DNA of 64,000 bases. Origin: Turritopsis dohrnii (taxonomy: Eukaryota > Cnidaria > Hydrozoa > Anthoathecata > Oceaniidae). The notes beneath the pieces are model-generated. The model worked only from the letters and a program-made list of their open reading frames with translations, did no database searches and was not told where the DNA came from. This document shows positions 10,673 to 22,019 of the stretch, piece after piece. The position numbers were made by a program, and so were the translations under genes. Location of the stretch: NCBI GenBank assembly GCA_027922465.2, contig BQMF02000144.1, forward strand, positions 248,001-312,000, given 5' to 3'. The stretch's first letter is position 1. Every line of letters begins with the position of its first letter.

Positions 10673-13362
10673 AAAGATAAGTTGCTAGCTTACATACCTA
10701 AAGGGAAGACTACGCGATTCTTACTGAATTATTCTATTTTATTGTGTTCTTGTGCTGTTAAAAACTTCAATTTTGTAGCTTAAAATTTTAAATGAACAAA
10801 AATTTACCACAAGACCAAAAGTTAAGTAATTATTTTTACGAACAATACAACCTTTTTTTCAAAACATGTTTCCGCATTTCTTTTGTCATCATTACTAGGA
10901 ATATTGAGAGTTTATTTGTTGCTAGCAATCTATGTTGAAGAGGAAAAATGACGTCAAACTGAATGGTACACGCAAGTTTATTTTACACTATAAAATGTAA
11001 AACAGTACTTTCATCTGGACTATCTTAGCACAATTCATGTATTTGTGAAAACTATCAAAATTCAGGGATATTGGCAGATGCCATTACGAAAAACAACTCC
11101 TAGACCAACAACAAGGTTTTAGAACGGGAAGAGGAACTTCTGATGGAATATTTATTGCAAAGCGGATACATCAAATAACTTGTAAAATGAAAAAACCAAT
11201 ATATGACCACTGTTGCTAAATTAATTTTGAAATTTCCATTGTTATACGAATTTCTTTGTTCACCTAACGAAAGAATATGAAAACATACACGCTTTTCTTT
11301 TTATAAGCATAGTGAAATTTCGTTGAGAGTGAGGTATTCTTATGGTTTACCAAAAAATAAGGGTGAAATATTCATAATGTATTCTTATATTTTAGAATAA
11401 GATTCCATGACAATGTCACGTATACACGATATGCATTAATTATGTTGTGAACTTATGACTTAACAGTTTTATGTTTCATGTTTATATTGATTTTCACATT
11501 TGTGAATATATTTTTTTGTGAATTTACTATCTCTGTTTTTCACCCTGTTCTGTTGTTGTTATGAAACTCGTCCTGGGAATATTCTTAAGATATTCTTACA
11601 AGTTAGGCGATTTCCACCCTCATATAAACACGAAAGTGTAAGTGGAAATAACTCGTTTTCGTGTTATTCAATGAAATCAAAACGCCTCCTAGTTTCCAGT
11701 TCCCTTTGAAATATGATTGATCTTGACTAACGACCAGTGTCTACTCAGTTGCAGACACGATGTTCCCCAGCGAAAAGTTTTCTGATTGGTCAATATTTCT
11801 GTACTCGTCAGCGAATTACGCCGGAGTAGACTTGCTCAATATGAAGACCTGAAGAAAATTTGAGTGCCACGCCATATGTGGACACCGTCTTGCAAACGGT
11901 TGCTAAATTGAGTCAAAATATAGCAAATCCTTCAATCTTTCATTCTATTAAGGCCTTCCAAATAAATGCAAGATGTTCACAAGATTGTTAAAGATATGAA
12001 AAAAGTTTATTCAATCCAAAAAACTGTATTTTTGCACGTGCAAGTTATGAGATTTAGGCGTGCTATTTATATGTTAAAATCGCTGCTCAAATACAATTCA
12101 GGCGTGTACTAATACTGTAGCAAAAACACACATCAGCACATAAGAAGACAGAGAAGAAGAAAAGAACATAAAAACAAAAGCAAAAACAATTATACAATAC
12201 ACTACCTTAATCGCACTTATTAATGCTGGATGATTTCTTGTGGCACGATTAACAAGTAGTTTGACTTACAAATTCCAAGACTTTTGACAAATTCGCAAAA
12301 ATAAATCCCACCAATCACAATTTTTTGGAGGTTCAATAAACATTAATTAGGATTAATCCAATCTATAACTTTAGTTGCCATTTTGTTAGGTTCCACTAGT
12401 CCTTAAAGTATTGATATATTGTAATATTGTAATATTGATATATTGTATTGTAATATCAGTATTGGAACATTCCTTATTGAAGGAATGTGTTATAAGCTGG
12501 AATTGTTTGGATGCCTGTGCCCAAAAATTCTGTAACTGTGTGTAGTGAACTTGCTACCAGAGATACTTTAAGTGTTGGTCTGTTGTTGCAAAAAGATTCT
12601 GGTCAATGAGCAGATACACCGATACTCATAAGCAGAAATTACTTTTAGTTTCATTGACAGAACGGGATGTGCAGTGTTTCTAATTTGAGACAGTTGGATT
12701 TGATTTTTGTTCGGAATTAGGAAAATTGAAAAATATCAAAAGCACATTTAGTCATTGCCATATTTTCTACACTTATGTGCCATGAAAAATATTTGAAAAT
12801 CAAATAATATTCGATACAAATTATTTCAGACTTATTTTTTAACCAGAGAAAAAAAAGTTTATATGATTTTCCATGAACTGATTTCAGGTATAATATTAGC
12901 GTTTAAATTATGATGTTGTATTCAATTTTTTATAAGGTCTGAATTTTGTTAAATGGAATTAATTACAATGAATTGGTGCGTTGTACAGATATACATAACC
13001 TGGGAATCAGGTAAAAAAAGGGAAAATTTTCTGACACTATTCTGTAATTATTTTTCTACTTTGTATTCCTGTTTGTTGTTTTTATTCCATACAAGTAACA
13101 CATAATTTCCCATCATTGAAAATAATTGTTTGCACATGTATCTCTTCAATTATATTTCTCTTGCTGGTTTTATTATTAGATGAAAAATATGTATTTCTAG
13201 GGTATCAACAAAAATTTGTCACTTTTTTCATAAGTGTAATTCTTTTGTTATTTTGTGGTAGTAATTATTGTAGAAGTGTTTATGTTCCATTTTCAGTTCT
13301 AATCGGGGAAATATATATATATATATATATATGTTCCCAAAGCAGCATTTTTGCAGTTTAAA
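10673..13362. other. Gene-poor AT-rich spacer
   Basis: Apart from a short RT fragment (11088-11210) nothing is convincingly coding. A run of related TATTGTAATATTGATATATT motifs lies at about 12410-12460 and an (AT)n run near 13310-13332. Open frames of 60-80 codons here show no domain. Confidence 0.4.
11088..11210 (+). pseudogene. Short LINE reverse transcriptase fragment
   Basis: The + strand reads QQQGFRTGRGTSDGIFIAKR followed by IHQITCKMKKPIYDH. QxGFRxGRGTxDxIF with a downstream KPxY is the RT motif in which LINE enzymes name the pairing of primer and template. Only about 40 codons remain. Confidence 0.6.
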
Positions 13363-13556
13363 AAAATATATATGTTCAAAAAAAACTACATTTAAACAAC
13401 GTTTCGATTTCTCTTCGTCAGGTTTAACTAGAAATGACATTAATGAACTAGAAATGACATTAACTAGAAATAACATTTCTAGTTAAACCTGACGAAGAGA
13501 AATCGAAACGTTGTTTAAATGTAGTTTTTTTTTTGAACATATATATATATATATAT
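13363..13556. repeat. Long perfect inverted repeat with hammerhead-like arms
   Basis: Arms of about 70 bp (13366-13436 and 13474-13548) surround a 37-base centre and are flanked by (AT)n. Each arm contains CTGACGA...ATCGAAACGTTG facing outward. On + the motif spans 13483-13518 with TTAAAC/GTTTAA as helix I; the left arm carries the same on the minus strand. It looks like two copies of one 3' end joined head to head. The GAAATGACATTAA piece in the centre is itself duplicated. Confidence 0.65.
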
Positions 13557-13559
13557 TGA

Positions 13560-13792
13560 GGAACAAACTCTGGACAAAAATATTGTTACATGAAAAAATG
13601 AACGAGTTAAGAACATGCAAGATTTGAAACACCAGGAACGTATTTCTCTTCACGTGCAAACGAGATTTATTATGCGATAAATCCAGCAGCAAAGGAAGTT
13701 TTATCGCTGGTTTTAAGTGCAATAATTTGGAGCAGGTGGTGACACAACGCAGGCTGAACATGGGTGGCGAGCGACGCCGCCCTGGCGGCTAG
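13560..13792 (+). mobile_element. 5'-truncated Helitron-like unit
   Basis: This matches 19315-19506 (GAACATGCAAGATTTGAAAC, then CACGTGCAAACGAG) and ends with the GC-rich hairpin and CTAG that close every unit of the array. Its own 5' end is missing. Confidence 0.5.
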
Positions 13793-14645
13793 TCTATATT
13801 AATAGCACATGTGTTTTGTCTGTCTGTCTGCATTCTCCATCAGTTATGTACATTTACAAAATTTTATACAAATTATTTCAGATTTCTTTTTAACCATAGA
13901 AAAAAATTTGACGCACCACCCATCCCTAACTAGAGAAGTTCAGCAATTGCTTTTCTTTTAAGTATAATATCATCTGTATATCTGAATATAAATCAGTTTC
14001 TGTAAGGTCTGAATTTTGTTAAATGGCCCTGGAATTAATTGGTGTTTGTGCAGTACAAAACTTTTTACACTGTTATTTTAAGTAATCAGCATTTGCTTGG
14101 CATAGGATCTTCATTTAACTTAATCTGATGATCATGTTATGCCCACTATGTAATTTCTGACCCACTTTTGCGGCTAGTCTATATATTAATAGCCGATTCT
14201 CCGTCTGTTTGTTTGTTTGTTTGTGCGTTTGTTTGTTTGTAAGTCACGCAAAATGGTAGATTGAGTTGTGAGCGAAATTATTTCTTTTTTTGTGTGCGAC
14301 GTGAGTTCGAAGCAAATACATTGCAACCCCAATCGAACGTGACTTTTTTTGGCTGATGAACTAATAGGAATATCGTTTTGTTTTTATCGTTATTGTTAGT
14401 TTTATATTCCACGTTGATTTGGCTTTGAAAACAGTACATCAACTAAATACAAAGACTGATTAAACATTTTGGACAAAAAGCAGCAGTGGCAGAACGTGGC
14501 AGCATGTTCGGTTTGCCACTAACTCTTGCCTGACTGTCTGAGACGGGTGAACTTTTTTTTGAGCAATCAAAATGTTTAAAAACCGATAGGTAAAAAAAGA
14601 GTATCATAAAACAAAATAAGAAAGTTAAAAGCAACGTTACCATCA

Positions 14646-14969
14646 TTGAAAGCACCGATTGAAAAGTCCCTTAAAAGCAGAGTAGTATACAAAATTAATT
14701 GTCCACGCTGTGATGCGTGCTATGTTGGGCAAACAAGCCGACATCTCATTACTCGCTTAAAGGAACATAAACGATCGGGTCCCGTAGCAACGCACATGCA
14801 TGCATGTTTTAATAACAATTTTACAATTGATAATGTTGAAATAAAAGCCGTGTCTCAACGATCCATTTCAAATTTAATGACCCTTGAAGCGCTCTTTATT
14901 AAAACAATTAAACCTGTACTGAACACAAAGGATGAATACCGTAGTCGCACGTTGACAATTAAATTGTGA
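14646..14969 (+). pseudogene. Penelope-like GIY-YIG endonuclease C-terminus
   Basis: The frame is already open from the insertion boundary; the first residues are LPSLKAPIEKSLKSRVVYK. The key motif is VYKINCPRCDACYVGQTSRH, where a CPxC pair precedes YVGQTxR, then RLKEH, a histidine/cysteine pair (H-x6-H-x-C region) and a glutamate (LMTLEALFIK) before LNTKDEYRSRTL. These are the YK...YVG, arginine and glutamate features of the GIY-YIG nuclease that nicks target DNA for Penelope-like retroelements. There is no stop in 108 codons, but the RT is missing through 5' truncation, so it cannot move itself. Confidence 0.75.
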
Positions 14970-15104
14970 TTTGTAGATATGTAAATAGCATTTTCATTTT
15001 AGAATTTTATATTTTGATAGATTGAGAGAGAGAGTGTGTGTACGTTTATGTAGTGCAAGATATTTGATAATTTTTATAACAGTTTTAACCGTTTTTACTA
15101 TTTA

Positions 15105-15148
15105 TTTTAGCTGAAGATGATATACATATATCGAAATATATCCTGAAA
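15105..15148 (+). ncRNA. Hammerhead-ribozyme-like motif (type I, minimal helix III)
   Basis: CTGAAGA (15111-15117), an unpaired T, a GATATA/TATATC helix II, GAAA (15133-15136), a six-base palindromic ATATAT acting as helix III, C as the cleavage-site base, then CTGAAAA which pairs with TTTTAG just upstream (six pairs, one wobble) as helix I. It sits about 80 bases before the 3' end of the Penelope-like insertion. Hammerheads with tiny helix III are known in Penelope-like elements, where they may act as dimers (established). The extra T before helix II is unusual. Confidence 0.5.
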
Positions 15149-18100
15149 ATAAAATAAATAAATCATTGTTGGTTCATTGTTGAAGAATATTATTTGCCAC
15201 GATGTTTTTACCATACAAATTGTTAAAACAAAATGTTTTTTTTTTTTTGCTTTTCTTTTAATAAATTAATTTCTTCTTTTAATTGTTAAGCGTGTTCTGA
15301 TCGAACGTTTTTTTATTCTATTTATTCATTTAGCACGTGCCTTTTTTCTCTCCTCCCGTGTGAACTTTTTAAGAAGAGAAACCATTTCCCCCTTACGTTT
15401 GATAGCACCCATGTTAGAGCGCGTAACTTTTTTAAAACAAAAGCTAATAAAAAGTTGAAGTTTTCTCTCTCTACGTTTTGAGTGTATTGTTACACTGATA
15501 AAAGATTGGTTTTACCAGAGGTTGTGACTTCGAATCTGCTTCTGGTTGAACACAAGTTGTACGAGCCGTTTATAAGGAATATTGACGTTTATTGATACAG
15601 TGATACAGAACAGGTGGACATGGGCGGCGAGCGACGCCGCCTTGGCGGCTAGTCTATATATTAATAGCCGATTCTCTGTCTGTCTGTCTGTCTGTTTGTT
15701 TGTTTGTTTGTAAGTCACGCAAAATGGTAGATTAAGTTGTGAGCGAAATTATTTCTTTTTTTGTGTGCGACGTGAGTTCGAAGCAAATACATTGCAACCC
15801 CAATCGAACGTGACTTTTTTTGGCTGATGAACTAATAGGAATAACGTTTTGTTTTTATCATTATTGTTAGTTTTATATTCCACATTGACTTGGCTTTGAA
15901 AACAGTACATCAACTAAATACAAAGTCACTAACTGATTAAATATTTTGGACAAAAAGCAGCAGTGGCAGAACGTGGCAGCATATGTTCGGTTTGCCTCTA
16001 ACTCTTGCTTGACGGTCTGAGACGGGTGAACTTTTTTTTTGAGCAATCAAAATGTTTAATAACCGATAGGTAAAAAAAAGAGTATCATATCAAAGCAAAA
16101 TGTTTTTTTTTTTTTTTGCTTTTCTTTTAATAAATTAATTTCTTCTTTTAATTGTTAAGCGTTCTGATCGAACGTTTTTTTATTCTATTTATTCATTTCG
16201 CACGTGCCTTTTTTCTCTCCTCCGTGTGAACTTTTTAAGAAGAGAAACCATTTTCCCCCTGTTTGATAGCACCCATGTTAGAGCGCGTAACGTTTTTAAA
16301 ACAAAAGCTAATAAAAAGTTTTTTTCTCTCTATGTTTTGAGTGCATTGTTGTACTGATCAACGATTGTTTTAAAAAATAAATAACACATGAAATTTGGGT
16401 TTTTTTGGAACCATTGTTTAAACTGATATTTGATATTTGATTTCGAATCTGCCTCTAGGATAACTGACGTTTTTTCGGGTCTGCGATACAGGCGATTGGG
16501 TGACAAAAAATTTGGGTCTAATTTTTTTGGGAGGGGTCTGTGACGTCATCAAAATCTTTGAAGAATGATATCTCTGTAACGGTTGATCGTAGCGGAACGA
16601 TCCCATACATTTTTTTAATCAGTTTTTCGAGCTCTACAACATGGTAACACTTTCGGTTGCCAATTCCTTAATTTTATTTTTCGTGAAGTCAACGCATGCT
16701 GAACATGGGCGGCGAGCGACGCCGCCTTGGCGGCTAGTCTATATATTAATAGCCGATTCTCCGTCTGTCTGTCTGTCTGTCTGTTTGTTTGTTTGTAAGT
16801 CACGCAAAATGGTAGATTGAGTTGTGAGCGAAATTATCTCTTTTTTTGTGTGCGACGTGAGTTCAGAGCAAATACATTGCAATCCCAATCGAACGTGACT
16901 TTTTTTGGCTGATGAACTAATAGGAATAACGTTTTGTTTTTATTATTATTGTTAGTTTTATATTCCACGTTGACTTGGCTTTGAAAACAATACATCAACT
17001 AAATACAAAGTAACTGAAACCAACTGATTAAACGTTTTGGACATAAAGCAGCAGTGGCAAAACGTGCGGTTTACCAGTGTATCCTAACGTATCCTTGCCT
17101 GACTGTCTGAGACGGGTGAACATTTTTTCGAGCAATCAAAATGTTTAAAAATCGATAGGTAAAAAAAGAGTATCATGATACGAAATATTTTTTTTTGCTT
17201 TTGTCATAATAGTTGTCTTAATTTGTTCTAATCGATTTCTTTTAATCTATTTTAATCAGATCGAACGTTTTTTTTTTATTCACTTTATTCATTTAGCACG
17301 TGCCTTTTTTTCTCTCCTCCCGTGTGATCTTTTTAAGAAGAGAAACCATTCCCCCCTTACGTTTGATAGCACCCATGTTAGAGCGCGCAACTTTTTTAAA
17401 ACAAAAGCTAATAAAAAGTTGAAGTTTTCTCTCTCTACGTTTTGAGTGTATTGTTACACTGATAAAAGATTGGTTTTACCAGAGGTTGTGACTTCGAATC
17501 TGCTTCTGGTTGGACACAAGTTGTACGAGCCGTTTATAAGGAAATTTGACGTTTATTGATACAGTGATACAGAGCAGGTGGACATGGGCGGCGAGCGACG
17601 CCGCCTTGGCGGCTAGTCTATATATTAATAGCCGATTCTCTGTTTGTTAGTTTGTTTGTTTGTTTGTGCGTTTGTTTGTTTGTGAGTCACGCAAAATGGC
17701 AGATTGAGTTGTGAGCGAAATTATTTCTTTTTTTGTGTGCGACGTGAGTTCGAAGCAAATACATTGCAACCCCAATCAAACGTGACTTTTTTTGGCTGAT
17801 GAACTAATAGGAATAACGTTTTGTTTTTATCGTTATTGTTAGTTTTATATTTCACGTTGACTTGGCTTTGAAAACAGTACATCAACTAAATACAAAGAAA
17901 CTAACTGATTAAACATTTTGGACAAAAAGCAGCAGTGGCAGAACGTGGCAGCATGTTCGGTTTGCCACTAACTCTTGCCTGACTGTCTGAGACGGGTGAA
18001 CTTTTTTTTCGAGTAATCAAAATGTTTAAAAACCTATAGGTAAAAATCACAATCACAAAACAAAATATTTTTTTTTGCTTTTGTCATAATAGTTGTCTTT

Positions 18101-20878
18101 AATCGATTTCTTTTAATCTATTTTATTTTATATCAGATCGAACGTTTTTTTTATTCACTTGCTTCATTTAGCACGTGCCTTTTCTTCTCTCCTCCCGTGT
18201 GATCTTTTTAAGAAGAGAAACCATTTCCCTTTACGTTTGATAGCACCCATGTTAGAGCGCGTAACTTTTTTAAAACAAAAGTTAATAAAAAGTTGAAGTT
18301 TTCTCTCTATATGTTTTGAGTGTATTGTTACACTGATAAAAGATTGGTTTTACCAGAGGTTGTGACTTCGAATCTGCTTCTGGTTGTACGAGCCGTTTAT
18401 AAGGAAATTTGACGTTTATTGATAGAGTGATACAGAGCAGGTGGACATGGGCGGCGAGCGACGCCGCCTTGGCGGCTAGTCTATATATTAATAGCCGATT
18501 CTCTGTCTGTTTGTTTGTTTGTTTGTTTGTTTGTTTGTTTGTAAGTCACGCAAAATGGTAGATTGAGTTGTGAGCGAAATTATTTCTTTTTTTGTGTGCG
18601 ACGTGAGTTCGAAGCAAATACATTGCAACCCCAATCGAATGTCACTTTTTTTGGCTGGTGAACTAATAGGAATAACGTTTTGTTTTTATTATTATTGTGT
18701 TAGTTTTATATTCCACGTTGACTTGGCTTTGAAAACAATACTTCAACTAAATACAAAGAAACTAACTGATTAAACATTGTGGACAAAAAGCAGCAGTGGC
18801 AGAACGTGGCAGCATGTGCGGTTTGCCAGTGTATCTTAACGCTTTCCTGACTGTCTGAGACGGGTGAACTTTTTTTCGAGCAATCAAAATGTTTAAAAAC
18901 CGATAGGTAAAAAAAAAGAGAATCATGAAACAAAATATTTGTTTTTTTGCTTTTGTCTTAATAGTTGTCTTAACTTCTTTTAATCGATTTCTTTTAATCT
19001 ATTTTAATCTGATCGAACGTTTTTTATTCACTTCATTCATTTAGCACGTGCATTTTTTTCTCCTCCCGTGTGATCTTTTTAAGAAGAGAAACCATTTTTT
19101 CACCTACTTCTGACAGCACCCATGTTAGAGCGCGTAAAACAAGAGCTAATAATAAGTTGAAAAGTTTTTTCTCTGTGTGTTTTGAGTGTATTGTTAAACT
19201 GATATTTCATTGGTTTAAAATCGTTAATAAAAACTACGTGAATTTCACGTTCGGAATGCATTGTGTAAAGCAAGAAAGTCTACTGACATTTTAAATGCGA
19301 CCGCACAATGAACGGCTGAGTTAAGAACATGCAAGATTTGAAACACCAGGAACGTATTTCTCTTCACGTGCAAACGAGCTTTATTAACCGATAAAGCCAG
19401 CAGCAAATGAAGTCTTATCGCTGGTTTTAAGTGCAACAATTTGGAGCAGGTGGTGATACAGCACAGGCTGAACATGGGCAGCGAGCGACGCCGCCTTGGC
19501 GGCTAGTCTATATATTAATAGCCGATTCTCTGTCTGTCTGTCTGTTTGTCTGTCACGCAAAATGGTAGATTGAGTTGTGAGCGAAATTATTTCTTTTTTT
19601 GTGTGCGACGTGAGTTCGAAGCAAATACATTGCAACCCCAATCGAACGTGACTTTTTTTGGCTGATGAACTAATAGGAATAACGTTTTGTTTTTATTATT
19701 ATTGTTAGTTTTATATTCCACGTTGACTTGGCTTTGAAAACAATACATCAACTAAATACAAAGAAACTAACTGATTAAACATTTTGGACAAAAAGCAGCG
19801 GTGGCAGAACGTGGCAGCATATGTTCGGTTTGCCACTAACTCTTGCCTGACTGTCTGAGACGGGTGAACTTTTTTTTTGATTAATCAAAATGTTTAAAAA
19901 CCGATAGGTAAAAAAAGAGTATCATATCAAAACAAAATTTTTATTTTTTTTTTATTATTGCTTTTCTTTTAATAAATTAATTTCTTCTTTTAATTGTTAA
20001 GCGTTCTGATCGAACGTTTTTTTATTCGATTTATTCATTTAGCACGTGCCTTTTTTTCTCTCCTCCCGTGTGATCTTTTTAAAAAGAGAAACCATTTCCC
20101 CCTTATGTTTGATAGCACCCATGTTAGAGCGGGTAACTTTTTTAAAACAAAAGCTAATAAGAAGTTGAAGTTTTTTCTCCCTACGTTTTGAGTGTATTGT
20201 TGTACTGATCAACGATTGTTTAAGAAAATAAATAAGTAACACATCATGAAATTTGGGTTTTTTTGGAACCATTGTTTAAACTGATATTTGATATTTGATT
20301 TCGAATCTGCCTCTGGCTGAACAAAGGTTGTACGAGCCGTTTTTCAAGAAATATGAGGTTTACTGGAGTCTCCGGGGTGACCCAGAGCAGGTGCACATAA
20401 GCGGCGAGCGGCGCCGCCTTGGCGGCTAGTTTATATATTAATAGCCGATTCTCTTTCTGTCTGTTTCTCTGTTACGCAAAATGGTAGATTGAGTTGTTAG
20501 AGTGATTATTTTATTTTATTTTGTTCGAGGTCAGTGTGAAACCATTGTATTGAGGCCCTAATCGAATGCGACGTTTAGGCAAAATTATCTCGATAACCAA
20601 TAGGAGTAACTGATGTTTTTTGGGGTCCGCGATATTGGCCATGGGGTGACGAATAAATTTGGTCAAAATTTTTAAGGACGGGGCTCTATGACATCATCAA
20701 AACTTTTGATCGACGATATCTCCGAAATATGATCCTATACATTTCCTTGCTCAGAATTTCGAGCTCTACAAGATGGAACACTTTCCATTGACAATTCCTT
20801 AATTTTATTTTTCGTGAAGTCAACGCAGGCTGAACATGGGCGGCGAAGAACGCCGCCTTGGCGGCTAGTATGATTCAA

Positions 20879-21235
20879 AAATGTCAAAGAATATCTATAT
20901 TACTATCGTGGTTCTCTTCTACGACATGAAAACTTTCATAGCTTTGACTGACGTAAGATTCGAAAATTTGAAAAACATTTTTAGAAGATTGATCTCAATC
21001 CAGTGTTTCCGTTGCATGTTTCAATAAAGCAACGCTGGTTGAATATGACAGATCTTTTTTATGCGATTGGAATGTATGTATCACATGGGCATCAATTTCT
21101 AACGGAAGTAAATATGAAAGTCAAATTCATATAAAGCAAAGCAAAGAATAAATCATCGGTAAACGCTTTAAAAGGAAACCAGGTCACCCATGCGTTTTTA
21201 TACCAAACAATGAAACATTACATTAAATAAAAGAC
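20879..21235 (+). repeat. Dispersed repeat R, forward copy
   Basis: It begins TATGATTCAAAAATGTCAAA right after the last CTAG of the Helitron-like array and runs to about the ACATTAAATAAAAG block. An inverted copy lies at 39668-40035 and continues past the point where the array has cut this copy. No coding sequence is seen. Confidence 0.65.
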
Positions 21236-22019
21236 ATGAAATAAAAGACTCAGTCCCCTTCTACTTTTAGAAATGCCTTCAAAGTCTTATTTTGAAGGCA
21301 TTTAATCAAATGTCGTCGCATTTCTTTTACCTTTATTGGCCGACTTTATTTGGCGTCAGTAAAATTTTGCGAAAATGGATGGACACGGTTTTAACGCAAC
21401 CTAATTTTAGCGAATGACCCCTTAATTACGGAGAATTGCCAGAAGGTAAAAAAATTTAAATTTAAATTTAGCGAAAATATTCGCTTATTCGCTAAAATCG
21501 CTAAAATAAGGTGACGCAAAAATTATCGGTCTAAAGTATGTTGAAGGTCGCTTCTATTAGTGACTTCCCCATCAAGAATCTCTGCAGCATCTTATGTTAT
21601 CGCAAAGAGGTCCCAATTGAACCCATCAGATTGCCACTCTTTAGAAAGTAAAAGATATTGGCTATCTTAAAGATATCTTTAAATCACTTATTTTAGGCAA
21701 GTACATAACACTTTCTTCAGTCTGGTCCTTAAAATACACAACTACAAGAAAATTTAAAATGGAAAACATCATTTTTCTGAAACCTTAGACATATACCAAC
21801 ACTTAAGTGAAGGCTAGAATTTGCCCCTAAGATAGCCTTCTGGACTAAACAAAGTGATAAAATGATTGGCTCTCTTGTAGAAAATATCTCACAAGTGCTG
21901 ACACACTTTTTTCCCGACCTTATGATGGTTCATTATCTTTATGGCGTATATTTAGTTTTTTTAACACTCTAAAACAATTCAACCAAGCAAGATTGCAAAT
22001 TTCAAGGTCTTCTCCACCT
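21236..22019. other. Non-coding spacer
   Basis: AT-rich sequence with short direct repeats of TTCGCTAAAAT-type motifs around 21460-21510. No gene is seen. Confidence 0.4.

Larger units (their letters stand above)
14618..15224 (+). mobile_element. 5'-truncated Penelope-like element inside a Helitron-like unit
   Basis: The insertion is flanked by the 10-bp duplication AAAACAAAAT (14608-14617 and 15225-15234); neighbouring array units are continuous at this point, so the boundaries are exact. It carries the end of the Penelope-like ORF (GIY-YIG region), a hammerhead-like motif and about 75 bases of AT-rich 3' sequence. Confidence 0.75.
13793..20878 (+). mobile_element. Head-to-tail array of eight Helitron-like units
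   Basis: Units begin TC (TCTATATATTAATAG, the first a variant and the last TTTATATATTAATAG) and end in a GC hairpin plus CTAG. Boundaries: 13793-14177, 14178-15652, 15653-16737, 16738-17616, 17617-18479, 18480-19506, 19507-20429, 20430-20878. Five-prime ends carry a variable (CTGT)n/(TTTG)n tract; 3' ends carry GGCGGCGAGCGACGCCGCC then TTGGCGGCTAG, so the middle arm can pair with either neighbour. TC...hairpin-CTAG and insertion between A and T are Helitron hallmarks. The right flank is TATGATTC, and the uninterrupted paralogue of that flank reads TTCA-TATGATTC. No Rep/helicase is encoded, so units are non-autonomous. Two internal subtypes alternate: one with GACGTCATCAAAATC, one with ATGTTAGAGCGCG. 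Confidence 0.6.

Noticed and set aside
13228..13761. Minus-strand open frames around 13.2-13.8 kb
   Set aside because: They cross the palindrome, (AT)n runs and a truncated Helitron-like unit; no coding signal.
13793..20878. CRISPR-like array because of regularly recurring motifs
   Set aside because: Repeat units are 0.4-1.5 kb, have transposon-type ends and no short repeat-spacer pattern or cas genes.
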